Source: Kordiimonas sp. SCSIO 12603 (GTDB taxonomy: Bacteria; Pseudomonadota; Alphaproteobacteria; Sphingomonadales; Kordiimonadaceae). From it: DNA of 64,000 nucleotides. Where the stretch lies: assembly GCF_024398035.1 (NCBI RefSeq), contig NZ_CP073748.1, positions 3,339,001 through 3,403,000 of the forward strand, given 5' to 3'. A program made the position numbers and the translations under genes. Below the pieces are notes generated by a model. It was given only the letters and a program-made list of their open reading frames with translations. It was not told where the DNA came from and searched no databases. This document shows, one piece after another, positions 25,577-34,448 of the stretch (position 1 is its first letter; every line of letters begins with the position of its first letter).

Positions 25577-26644
25577 CTATTCAGCAGGTTTCACCTTCAC
25601 TTCACGCTGCGCCTCTTTGGCTTCTTTCCACAACCGAGCAAGAGCAACGAACAGGTTCTTACGAGTCGCGTAAAGATACGGACGGTTATCCTCAAGTTCT
25701 GCAATCAAACGGCGGCGCGCTTCACCAAGATGGTGATAAGGCATACTTGGGAACAAATGGTGTGTTGCATGGAACCGCAGCCCAACAGGTGCCCAAAGCG
25801 GTGTGATAAGTGGGTTGCCCGGCACATCAATAGAATCGTAAAACTCTTCTGTACGAGACATACGTTCATCACCTGGGTTTTTGTATGCATGCGCTACAAA
25901 GGTGCGCACAGTGTTCAGGATGAAAATCACCACTTCCACCGCATACCAAACACCTAAAAGTTCAAGTGGTAATACACCTGTATAAAATCCAGCGATTGCT
26001 GCAAGCCCGAACAAACACGCACCCCATTCCTGTAGTGCCCATGTGCGGTCATTCTGCTTAGTGCTTTCAGGACGCTCGTACATTAGGTCAACAGTAAGCG
26101 AAGATACATGACGCCATAGAAGTTCACGGAATTTCGGGTGCAAATATGAAATCGGCGTAAGCACGATAAAGCGGAACGCAAATACAATAGGCACCACGCC
26201 AGCCACAACAATATAAAGCGGCAGCTTCCAAGGTGTTTCAATACCGATTGGCAGATATTCACCATCTTCTTTTGTACCGTAAATCTGCGGCTTATGATGA
26301 TCAATATGTACACCTGCATAGGTGAATGAAGGCACCATAAGCGGCACGCCACATGTAGCATTCCACACAAAGCGGAAAAGCTTAAAGGTATTACGTTTCA
26401 GGTGAGAAAGCTCGTGAATGAAAATAACAGCACGGTAAAGCGCAACGGCAGCAACAAGTACGCCAGCAACCTGCATACCTGACATAAACGGACTGATCGT
26501 TGCCATCCAGATGGCTGCCCAGCCAATAATATTGCTCACCATAAAATCTACCCAGTAGATTGTAGGATTAGGTGTTTGCAGCTCTTTAACAATTTTTCGT
26601 GCTTCTCTCAGAGGAAATTCCATCTGAGTTACATCCGTAGACAT
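25577..26644 (-). CDS. Membrane fatty acid desaturase
   Basis: 355 residues. The three histidine clusters that bind the di-iron centre are complete: HELSH (about residue 86), HIDHH (about 121) and HATHH (about 287), with the last followed by LFPSMPYHHL as in acyl-lipid desaturases. Hydrophobic pairs surround the first two boxes. Start at 26644 chosen for GGAG six bases upstream; a TTG at 26662 is rejected. It probably introduces a double bond into a membrane acyl chain. The palindrome at 26738-26753 lies upstream and may regulate it. Confidence 0.9.
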   Translation of the reverse strand: MSTDVTQMEFPLREARKIVKELQTPNPTIYWVDFMVSNIIGWAAIWMATISPFMSGMQVAGVLVAAVALYRAVIFIHELSHLKRNTFKLFRFVWNATCGVPLMVPSFTYAGVHIDHHKPQIYGTKEDGEYLPIGIETPWKLPLYIVVAGVVPIVFAFRFIVLTPISYLHPKFRELLWRHVSSLTVDLMYERPESTKQNDRTWALQEWGACLFGLAAIAGFYTGVLPLELLGVWYAVEVVIFILNTVRTFVAHAYKNPGDERMSRTEEFYDSIDVPGNPLITPLWAPVGLRFHATHHLFPSMPYHHLGEARRRLIAELEDNRPYLYATRKNLFVALARLWKEAKEAQREVKVKPAE

Positions 26645-26737
26645 TTCTTTCTCCGAACTCAACTAATGTGCACCTCACCATCGAGGCTGGGCGCTCTGAT
26701 ATCATAGTTTTCACTAGCTTACATCAAAAGCTTTGGG

Positions 26738-26753
26738 TTTGACCGTGGTCAAA
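26738..26753. promoter_or_regulatory. TTTGACC-GT-GGTCAAA palindrome upstream of the desaturase
   Basis: A 16-base perfect inverted repeat about 95 bases before the desaturase start. A plausible minus-strand -10 (TATGAT) with an upstream TTTTGA lies between it and the gene, so it would sit just upstream of -35, a typical activator position. Confidence 0.42.
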
Positions 26754-26825
26754 ATTGACGCACTAAACCTCTGTGCCTCTATCAGCCATGAAATAAGGAT
26801 TAAATTATGGCAAACAAGCCCTCCC

Positions 26826-29639
26826 CTATTCCGTTGGCACAATCTTAATGATAAAGGCTTTCTCTGGTTGAAGATATTTAGCGGCCAATTCCTGCATATC
26901 TTCGCTGGTAGTTTCCTTCCAACCTGCTTCTACAATCTTGATACGCTGAACGCTCTCAGGTTCGCTTTGCGCCCGACTGATGCGGCTAAGCCAATGATTG
27001 TTAGATTTCATACTGGCTTGAACACCTTCCAGAAGCGGCTTGCGTGCTCGCTCAATCTCATCGTCCGTGAAGCCTTTAGTCACCGCCTCAGAAATTTCAG
27101 CATTCACCACATCAATAATCTGGCTGATATCTTTTGGATCAAGATCTGCTCCAACAGCAATATAGCCGAAATCAGGGAATACATTTGATTCAAGATTACT
27201 CACGCTCGGTGCATAAGCAGCACCAACACGTTCACGCACCGCGTCACGCACCTTCTGGTTTAAAGCCGACGTCAGAATATCCAGTTTCGCACTGCGCGTA
27301 ATGTCGGAATAATCTACAGTTGGCCAGTACATCTGAAGGATTGCCTGCTCTTTACCACCTTGGTGAGTAAGTACTTCCGTACCCGCCGATGGGAAATGAA
27401 CTTCACGTCCCATGTCATAGGGGCGAGGCATCGCTTCACGGAGCGGTAAAGCACCAAGTGTTTGTGCGAAAGCGTCTATGGTTTCTTCCACATCAATATC
27501 ACCCACGATTGTTACCTCCAAAGCACTGGCAATAAGAGGTTCCTTCAAAAGGGTGCGAACATTTTGTTCATCAATCGCCAGCAGTTCATTTTTCTCAGGC
27601 AGGAAGAAGCGGTTGTCACCGCTATAAATCAAACGGCCGACCTGATTACCTGCTACAGCTCCCGGCGAGCTATCAAGGGATTGATATATTGTTTCCACTG
27701 ATTTTCGGAACTGCACTAACGGTTCTTTACGGTAGGCGGGATCAAGCAAGTATGCGCCCCAAAGCTGCAACTGTAGAAGTACGTCTTTTGGTGTAACCGC
27801 CGAACGGAAGCTGTAGTTATCAAGCCCCGCTGCAATATTCGCAGAAGCCGTTCTGCCTGCCAAGACCTTTCTCAGGTCTGTCGCACTATGTGCGCCAAGT
27901 CCACCGCCCGTGAATACTGTCCCCATCAGAATATTAATGCCTGGCTTATCTTTCGGTGTGGCAATAACACCACCACCAAACCTTGCTCGCATCTGAACCG
28001 TATCATCCTGATAATCGGTCTTCATAATATTCAGCATGACATTGTTTTCAAAAAGAACTGCTTCTCCCTCGGTACCTTCAATTGGTGTACGAGAAACAAT
28101 TTTTCCTGCTGGGCCAAACTCGGTATAGGCGAAAGCTTTAACCTCACCATCTTCATGCGGTGTCACTGCAATCTGCCCGGCCGCTGCTACTGCAGCCATT
28201 ATTCTGGCTTCCGCGTTTTCCACCTGTTCATTGCTTACAAAGAAGAATTTTGGATGAGCTTTTGACCAAATCTCACGCATCGCATTAAGCATAGCATCTG
28301 CCGTAACCTGTTGCAGATACCGTTCGAACACTTCCATGTTTGTATCCGGCGCAGTGGCAACGCTATTGCTGTGAAAACTACCGAGAATGTAATTCGCCAA
28401 ACCGCCATTAGGGCGTTTATCCGCGGCATTCACACCATACTCATAGCTGGTGCGCCAGTTGGCGTGCAGCTCTTTAATTTCAGCCTGCGTAAAACCAAAT
28501 TCCAGTGCGCGGCGAAGCTCCACGATGGCTTCAACAAAAGATTGTTCCCATTTTTCAGGTTCAGAAGAGGCTGATAGTGTGGCGCTCTGTGCAACTTCAT
28601 AAACACTGCCAAAGTTTGCACCAGCCCCCAGGAAGGTAGCTTTTCCTTCACGCACTAAATCTGTCATCCGGTTTGCGACAATCGAATGTGCTGCGCGCTT
28701 CACGAGGTTCTCAACCCGAGTTTCGATAGTATCTTCCGTTTTTTCATAAGGGGAATAAAGAGACATACTGATACTTGGCGTATCTTTTTCACCGTAATGA
28801 AATTTAGCCTTTGGGGTATCATTCTTTAGGTTCGCTGTATCCTTTGCATAGTCAAGATTACGCACATCGCCTACCGGCTGCCAATCACCGAACACCGCTT
28901 TAATTTTTTCCTCTATAGCTGCTTCGTCAATATCGCCAACAATTACAAAAAACGCATTATCCGGGCGGTAAAAAGCATTATAGAAATCCACCATAGTTTC
29001 TCTTGGCACAGTTGAGATTACCTCTTCAGTACCAATCGGGCGGCGCTTCATAAGACGAGAGTCAGGTAAAAGAAAATCAATACGTGCTTCATATGTCGCA
29101 AGAGCATGTGGATTAATACCGCGTTTCTCAGCAAGCACGACACCACGTTCACGTTCAATTGCATCAGCATCAAAGGTTATATTTCCTGCCACCTCACGCA
29201 TGAGCATAAAAGATGCATCCAGCGTCTCCTGTTTTACATTGGGCAGATCAAGCTGGTAAATCGTTTGATCGTAAGAAGTGGATGCATTCACGTCAGCACC
29301 AAACGCCAAACCGTGACGCTGAAGGATTTTTACCATTTCACCTTCAGGAACATTCTTTGAACCATTGAAAGCCATGTGTTCAACAAAATGTGCGATACCG
29401 CGTTCATTATCATATTCATAGCGCGAACCAACACCTATCAAAAATCTGATAGCCGCCTGTTCCGCAGGGCCTTCATTTGCCATCACGGCATAACGCATGC
29501 CGTTTGCAAGTTGGCCGTATTTGATTTTCGGATCTGGTTTCAGATTACTGGTTGTATGAGGCCACTGAACAGTGCCTGCGGCGTAAGCTTGCTGGAAGGA
29601 AACAAAAAACAGTAACGCTATAAAAACAAACTTACGCAT
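26826..29639 (-). CDS. M16 family zinc metallopeptidase (insulinase type), exported
   Basis: 937 residues with a signal peptide at 1-20. The inverted zinc motif HFVEH lies at about 84-88, followed by MAFNGS and, downstream, ERGVVLAEKR with the third zinc ligand. The protein is two M16 halves: an active N-half and an inactive C-half, as in the pitrilysin/PqqL group. Start at 29639 chosen because the signal peptide begins there; the longer TTG frame adds six unlikely residues. It should degrade peptides in the periplasm. It is followed downstream on the same strand by the desaturase, 181 bases away. Confidence 0.92.
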   Translation of the reverse strand: MRKFVFIALLFFVSFQQAYAAGTVQWPHTTSNLKPDPKIKYGQLANGMRYAVMANEGPAEQAAIRFLIGVGSRYEYDNERGIAHFVEHMAFNGSKNVPEGEMVKILQRHGLAFGADVNASTSYDQTIYQLDLPNVKQETLDASFMLMREVAGNITFDADAIERERGVVLAEKRGINPHALATYEARIDFLLPDSRLMKRRPIGTEEVISTVPRETMVDFYNAFYRPDNAFFVIVGDIDEAAIEEKIKAVFGDWQPVGDVRNLDYAKDTANLKNDTPKAKFHYGEKDTPSISMSLYSPYEKTEDTIETRVENLVKRAAHSIVANRMTDLVREGKATFLGAGANFGSVYEVAQSATLSASSEPEKWEQSFVEAIVELRRALEFGFTQAEIKELHANWRTSYEYGVNAADKRPNGGLANYILGSFHSNSVATAPDTNMEVFERYLQQVTADAMLNAMREIWSKAHPKFFFVSNEQVENAEARIMAAVAAAGQIAVTPHEDGEVKAFAYTEFGPAGKIVSRTPIEGTEGEAVLFENNVMLNIMKTDYQDDTVQMRARFGGGVIATPKDKPGINILMGTVFTGGGLGAHSATDLRKVLAGRTASANIAAGLDNYSFRSAVTPKDVLLQLQLWGAYLLDPAYRKEPLVQFRKSVETIYQSLDSSPGAVAGNQVGRLIYSGDNRFFLPEKNELLAIDEQNVRTLLKEPLIASALEVTIVGDIDVEETIDAFAQTLGALPLREAMPRPYDMGREVHFPSAGTEVLTHQGGKEQAILQMYWPTVDYSDITRSAKLDILTSALNQKVRDAVRERVGAAYAPSVSNLESNVFPDFGYIAVGADLDPKDISQIIDVVNAEISEAVTKGFTDDEIERARKPLLEGVQASMKSNNHWLSRISRAQSEPESVQRIKIVEAGWKETTSEDMQELAAKYLQPEKAFIIKIVPTE

Positions 29640-29728
29640 AAGAAAATCAGCCTTCAATATATACCCAAAATAACATTGCCGCAGCTTTGCACAAAAACTA
29701 CGGCAATATGGAGGCTATTTCCTAATAA

Positions 29729-30277
29729 TTACTTTAACCTGCGCTGCGCCGTTGCAAGAAGTGCGACATATTTTTCTTTATAAGTTGTCTCAACATCTTG
29801 GCAGAATGTCATCTTACTCTCACCACTATCACGGATTTTTGTATCTTGCTGAGCGATACGGTTACCGTATTCAAAAGACATAACATCACCAGCCATATCT
29901 TCAAAAAATGCAGTTTGAGCATCATCTTTCAAGCTATTAACAATATCAATTTCAGGTTCAGTAAAATGTGCAGGAATAACCTGTTTCACATATTGTTTGG
30001 AAAGCAGAGTTAAAGGCTCAATATCAATATTCAACTGATGACGTTTGCACACATATTGATATGCTCGAAAGTCCGCGGCTTCATTAATATAATTATAAGC
30101 CGCCTGATTGGTTCTTCTAAACTTCAGCCAAAAATCTAGTGTAAGATTTTTCAAATCTTCCACCGTTTCAGGCACAGGCAACCCGCCTCTATCATCAAAA
30201 GGGCTTGGTGCTGCTCTATCTTGCGCACTCGCCGCTACCGACATCCCCAACAGTAACCCTACTACTAAAAACCGCAT
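29729..30277 (-). CDS. Exported protein of unknown function
   Basis: 182 residues with a clear signal peptide (1-18, ASA-Q) and GGGGAAA before the ATG. The mature part is mostly helical and contains two cysteines (YVCKRHQ and TFCQDVE) that could form a disulphide. No family recognised. It lies 89 bases upstream of the M16 peptidase on the same strand and could be cotranscribed with it, so a partner or inhibitor of the peptidase is one idea, without direct evidence. Confidence 0.75.
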   Translation of the reverse strand: MRFLVVGLLLGMSVAASAQDRAAPSPFDDRGGLPVPETVEDLKNLTLDFWLKFRRTNQAAYNYINEAADFRAYQYVCKRHQLNIDIEPLTLLSKQYVKQVIPAHFTEPEIDIVNSLKDDAQTAFFEDMAGDVMSFEYGNRIAQQDTKIRDSGESKMTFCQDVETTYKEKYVALLATAQRRLK

Positions 30278-30380
30278 AAAGTTTCCCCATCCTAATCAAT
30301 GCTTGAATGGTGTATTTTTTACCATAAACTCCGCAGAGTTCAATTTTGAAAACTAACGATGCATAAAGATCAGGTATTAC

Positions 30381-30854
30381 ATGATTGCTGTTCTCTTTTC
30401 TGCCGCACTCCTTTTAAGCGACACGTCTTGTGAAATAACAACGTCATCCGTTACCGGGAATTCCATGCAGGGCATCCTATGGGATAAGCAAGCCATCAGC
30501 ATCAGAAGCATGGGATGTGAAGGCTTTAAGCGCTATGACCACCTGGTTTTTACGCATGAAGAAACCCCAAACGCCATCATTAAACAATTATGGGGTTTCC
30601 CTGGCGACACAGTAACAGTGCATAAAGATGGCAGTTTTTCTGTGAACGGCGAAAAAGCTGTTACCCCCTTCAAACGCACATACAAGCTTCTTGGCGCCTA
30701 CAAAACTCGCCTGAAAAAAATGGAAACTGAAGGCCCGCTAAAAGGGTATCTAGTCCTAGGTCATCCCGGGAGTTTAGATTCAGCCCGTGTTGGCCTTATC
30801 AGCGAAGGACAAATTCTAGGTTGGGTATCAAACACAGAGCCACTTAAAGAATAG
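30381..30854 (+). CDS. Minimal S26 signal-peptidase-like protein
   Basis: 157 residues. A hydrophobic N-terminus of about 12 residues, then TGNSMQGIL with the Ser-Met pair expected for the nucleophile, IIKQLWGFPGDTV as the Lys general-base motif (R/K-x-x-G-x-P-G-D) and a final LGHPGSLDSARVGLI resembling box E of the family. So the catalytic Ser/Lys dyad is present but the protein is shorter than LepB (about 320), closer to TraF-type conjugation peptidases. No conjugation genes are nearby. Its 3' end overlaps the convergent TauE gene by 11 bases. Confidence 0.75.
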   Translation: MIAVLFSAALLLSDTSCEITTSSVTGNSMQGILWDKQAISIRSMGCEGFKRYDHLVFTHEETPNAIIKQLWGFPGDTVTVHKDGSFSVNGEKAVTPFKRTYKLLGAYKTRLKKMETEGPLKGYLVLGHPGSLDSARVGLISEGQILGWVSNTEPLKE

Positions 30855-31596
30855 CATCCAAAGTTATTCCAGCCCCCACAACGAAAAGCGCCCCAATTGC
30901 GATATTACGGTATGCCGCCGTGCCGTAATTTTCAAATAACCAAAACCCCACTCTGTCACCAATCATCATTGCGGGGTATGCAGTAGCAAACAAAACAAGC
31001 TCCTTCAGGGTCATAATACCATTCAGGCTATATGTAATTGCTGCAAAAACAGCCGAAAACAGGAAAAACATCATCAAGAAAGCCCGGCTATCTTTCGCTT
31101 CAGCGAATACTGCCATTGCATAAACAATAATAGGCGGTCCAGGAATTGCTACAGCACCGTTCATAAGGCCTGAAGTTAATCCCGCGACCCACGCTTTCAC
31201 ACCACCTATTTCTGTATACTCAGGTTTAAAGCGCGTAAGCAAGAAGCACGCAACCATAACTGTCACACCGATAGTTATGGTAAACATTTCAGGGTCAATA
31301 AACAAAAGAATTTGCGTACCGAGTATGGTCCCAATTGCTGAAAGCACAACAACCAACGCCATTGGCTTTACTTCAACATCCCTAGCATAAGACCGAAAAG
31401 TCTGAAGCGAAACGCCTAGTGTTAACAGCACAACGATGCTAGCCGCTGTACCCGGCGCTAAGAATAAACTGAGCACAGGAAGAGCCGCGAGTGCAAACCC
31501 AAACCCGGTGAACGCACGCAAAACAGCAGCCGCAAATATTGCGCCTGCCATTCCTAAAATCTGGAGCCAGCCAAGCTCTGAAAATACATCAAGCAT
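30844..31596 (-). CDS. TauE/SafE family exporter
   Basis: About 250 residues, almost entirely membrane helices, with the family opening GAIFAAAVLRAFTGFGFAL and the mid-protein repeat GLTSGLMNGAVAIPGPP, the two repeats typical of TauE/SafE (sulfite exporter) proteins. ATG at 31596 comes four bases after the stop of the deacylase; a TTG further up would overlap it. Third gene of an operon with a BASS transporter and an N-acyl-D-amino-acid deacylase. Members move sulfur-containing or organic anions; here a product of the deacylase is possible. Confidence 0.87.
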   Translation of the reverse strand: MLDVFSELGWLQILGMAGAIFAAAVLRAFTGFGFALAALPVLSLFLAPGTAASIVVLLTLGVSLQTFRSYARDVEVKPMALVVVLSAIGTILGTQILLFIDPEMFTITIGVTVMVACFLLTRFKPEYTEIGGVKAWVAGLTSGLMNGAVAIPGPPIIVYAMAVFAEAKDSRAFLMMFFLFSAVFAAITYSLNGIMTLKELVLFATAYPAMMIGDRVGFWLFENYGTAAYRNIAIGALFVVGAGITLDAIL

Positions 31597-31600
31597 AAAG

Positions 31601-33379
31601 TTATGCAGCCTGTTTTCCTTTATTACCAAGCCGTACTAAACGCCCCGGCAACGCCCCTGTCAATTGATCATTCTCCACCACAACGTCACCTGCAACAATG
31701 GTAGCTTTATACCCCTTCGCATCTTGCAACAGTCGTTGACCGCCAGCAGGAAGATCCTGCACCATTTTTGGCGGATATAGGCGAATATTCGCATGATCAA
31801 TCACATTGATATTTGCTTTCTTGCCTACCTCTAAACGACCCCTATCATCAAACCCTGCGTAGTCCGCCACATCTGCTGTAAGCATTTGTATGGCACGCGG
31901 CAGCTCGATCTGAGGTCCTTGCTGGCGGTCACGTGTCCAGTGACACAGGAGATATGTTGGGAAGCTCGCGTCGCATACCGTGCCTACATGTGCACCACCA
32001 TCAGTAAGGCCAAGCAATGCCTTTGGGTGGCTCATCATCTGGTGAACCGCCTTATAGTTTAAATCCGTATAGTTATAGATAGGGAAATAAATGAATTCCC
32101 TGCCGTCATTCTTCAGCAGTAAATCATAGATTTTGCTGAGCACAGGCACGCCATCATTATGAGCCATCTTGTAGATAGAGTTTTCGATAGACTGCTCGTA
32201 ATCCGGGTTTTCGCCAAGAAGGAACATCTTACAGGCAATGAGTTCAATCTGCGCAAGGAGAGTATCAGTAAGTGGCGGAATTGGGGTACCGTCACCTGCC
32301 ATCTTTTCTGATTTTTCGTTAAGGAGCTGCGCTTTAAACTCAGGGTCCCGCATAATAGCCACACGTTCCTCTAGAGAGAGGTGACTGATTTTCTTGTAGC
32401 TTGGAAACCCAATAAACGGGTGGAAAGTACACTGCAAACCAAGGATTACGCCAATACCGCGCGGTGCCACCTGCATGCGCATATTCATGCCTTTATCATT
32501 GGCTTTTTCCACACGGTCGATGATCTGGTGCCATTGTTGTGGTGCGAAATCCCGCTGCATTAATGAAATTGAAAATGGCCGGCCACCTGAGGCGTCTACA
32601 AACTCTTCCAACAGATCAAATTCCCGGTCAAACGCGCCCGCATCTTCACGTTCCAGATCAAAGTCATTCACCGCCTGCAGCACACCGTGATCAAGACCAT
32701 CAAAGGCTGAAGCAATCCCCATAAGCTCTTTTGCACTGGCTTCCGACGCTGGTGTCCACTGGCCATCTGCACTGCGGTGTACATCTGAACGCCCTGTTGA
32801 AAAACCAACTGCCCCTGCTTCAAGAGCTTCGCGAGTAAGATCACGCATCCGAGCGATATCTTCATCTGTTGCGTTTTGGTCGAACACAGCGCGGTCACCC
32901 ATTACGTAAACACGGAGCGGGTCATGCACCACTTGGGCAGCAAAATCGATGGTATGCGGGAAATCAATCGCGTTCATATATTCAGGGAAGCTCTCCCATT
33001 CCCAGGTAAGGCCTTCAAAAAGCGCAGTGCCGGGAATATCTTCCACACCCTCCATCAAGCGTACCAGTTTCTCGTGATCCGTTTCCAGAACTGGTGCAAA
33101 ACCTACTCCACAACTTCCCATCACAGCAGTTGTCACACCGTGGTTCACACTTGGTTCGAAGTTCGCATCCCAGGAAACCTGCCCATCGTAGTGGGTGTGA
33201 ATATCAATGAACCCAGGTGTTACAATATGGCCCGAAGCATCAATCTCTTTCGTAGCACTGCCGGAAACATCGCCAATTTCGGCAATAATACCGTCTTTAA
33301 CGGCAATATCTGCTTTATAGGCTTCACCACCGTTACCGTCATAAATAGTACCGTTTTTGATAAGTAGATCGAATGCCAT
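31601..33379 (-). CDS. N-acyl-D-amino-acid deacylase family amidohydrolase
   Basis: 592 residues, cytosolic. The amidohydrolase fold starts with LLIKNGTIYDGNGG; FIDIHTHYDGQ at about 58-68 carries the metal HxH pair, GSCGVGFAPV the Cys of this family (which bridges the metal instead of a carboxylated Lys), and GLTDGGAHVG (about 460) the catalytic Asp. AGGAGAG precedes the ATG. D-aminoacylases remove acetyl or other acyl groups from D-amino acids, but many relatives of this size act on other amides. Cotranscribed with BASS (upstream, 15 bases) and TauE (downstream). Confidence 0.9.
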   Translation of the reverse strand: MAFDLLIKNGTIYDGNGGEAYKADIAVKDGIIAEIGDVSGSATKEIDASGHIVTPGFIDIHTHYDGQVSWDANFEPSVNHGVTTAVMGSCGVGFAPVLETDHEKLVRLMEGVEDIPGTALFEGLTWEWESFPEYMNAIDFPHTIDFAAQVVHDPLRVYVMGDRAVFDQNATDEDIARMRDLTREALEAGAVGFSTGRSDVHRSADGQWTPASEASAKELMGIASAFDGLDHGVLQAVNDFDLEREDAGAFDREFDLLEEFVDASGGRPFSISLMQRDFAPQQWHQIIDRVEKANDKGMNMRMQVAPRGIGVILGLQCTFHPFIGFPSYKKISHLSLEERVAIMRDPEFKAQLLNEKSEKMAGDGTPIPPLTDTLLAQIELIACKMFLLGENPDYEQSIENSIYKMAHNDGVPVLSKIYDLLLKNDGREFIYFPIYNYTDLNYKAVHQMMSHPKALLGLTDGGAHVGTVCDASFPTYLLCHWTRDRQQGPQIELPRAIQMLTADVADYAGFDDRGRLEVGKKANINVIDHANIRLYPPKMVQDLPAGGQRLLQDAKGYKATIVAGDVVVENDQLTGALPGRLVRLGNKGKQAA

Positions 33380-33394
33380 GTCGCTCTCCTGATG

Positions 33395-34333
33395 TTATTC
33401 CGCAGCTTGATGCTTTGCCGCATTAATTCTGTCTGAAAGTCTGAAACTACTGGCGAGCAAAAAGCCCGCAAAGAGATGCCATATGCTCCATGTACCAACG
33501 ATTAGCGCAGTACTGCCAACACCACCCATCTGGGTAAGTACAATGAGCAAACCCAAACCCGTGTTTTGAATACCTACTTCAAACGTAAGCGCCCTTACCT
33601 TGCGAACGGATTTAAGTGTGAATTTACCAATCGAAAAACCAACCAGGAAAGCCAGCGCATTATGCCCGATAACTATTGGGTATATGGTGCTTCCATATTT
33701 CAAGATCAGGTCAGAGTTATTGACAAGACCGGACACGATCAAAAATACTAAAATGCCAATCGCAACCGGTAAGAAATAACGGTTCATCTTTGCTGCTAAA
33801 GCAGGTTTGTGATGCGAGATCGTGAGCCCAAGCGCAAGTGGGATAAGTAGCGTTATGCTTGTCCCGATGATAAATTCCACTCGGTCTATGTTGATTGTAT
33901 CAAGAAGGGTAGAGGTTGGGCCATATAGGCCCGTCCAGAACAAAATGGCGAAGGGAAGTGCAGCTGTTGAGAAAATACTGGAAACCATAGTGAGTGAAAC
34001 AGAATATGCCGCATCTCCACCCGCTATTCGTGTTAACAGGTTGGAAATAGTTCCCCCCGGACAGGCCGCCGCAATGAGCATTCCCAAGGCAATTCCAGCT
34101 TCTGGTGTTATCAAATAAATCAACCCAAGCGTTACGACCGGCAGCGCCAGCAACTGTGCCAGCGAACCAATCACCACTGATTGAGGATGTTCTTTGATAA
34201 ATCTAAAATCTTCAGGTTTCAGTCCAAGCGCCACCGTCAGCATCGTAAAAGCAAGCGATACTGATAAGAGCTTTTGAACAGATGGGTCCATCTTTATAAC
34301 CGCATCCTGAATAGCATCCGCATTTTCTAACAT
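33395..34333 (-). CDS. BASS family (bile acid:sodium symporter) transporter
   Basis: 312 residues, about nine or ten helices. VSLAFTMLTVALGL, IAAACPGGTISNLLTRIAGGD and QNTGLGLLIVL are characteristic of the family, the second being the sodium-site crossover region. Strong GGAGG before the ATG. Bacterial members carry many organic anions (pantoate, pyruvate, sulfonates), so the bile acid label only names the family. First gene of the operon with the deacylase and the TauE exporter; probably brings in the substrate. Divergent from the AraC gene, its likely regulator. Confidence 0.9.
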   Translation of the reverse strand: MLENADAIQDAVIKMDPSVQKLLSVSLAFTMLTVALGLKPEDFRFIKEHPQSVVIGSLAQLLALPVVTLGLIYLITPEAGIALGMLIAAACPGGTISNLLTRIAGGDAAYSVSLTMVSSIFSTAALPFAILFWTGLYGPTSTLLDTINIDRVEFIIGTSITLLIPLALGLTISHHKPALAAKMNRYFLPVAIGILVFLIVSGLVNNSDLILKYGSTIYPIVIGHNALAFLVGFSIGKFTLKSVRKVRALTFEVGIQNTGLGLLIVLTQMGGVGSTALIVGTWSIWHLFAGFLLASSFRLSDRINAAKHQAAE

Positions 34334-34448
34334 AGTCCTCCACTTCCCACTTTGTTTGTACTTGACGAACTACACAAAAAGAATGACAGTGAGCGCCGAA
34401 TAATTGATATTTTACGCCAATACTAATTTATGTCAGGAATGGGCCCAC

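Noticed and set aside
26806-26848. Tiny frame starting ATG GCA AAC AAG with AAGGA before it
   Set aside because: Only 13 codons, overlaps the end of the M16 gene on the other strand, no sign of coding.
30332-30346. AACTC-CGCA-GAGTT inverted repeat between the exported unknown and the small signal peptidase
   Set aside because: Only five-base arms; expected by chance at this length.
33395-34333. Bile acid uptake as the role of the BASS protein
   Set aside because: The family name is historical; bacterial members carry many anions and neighbours suggest an N-acyl compound instead.
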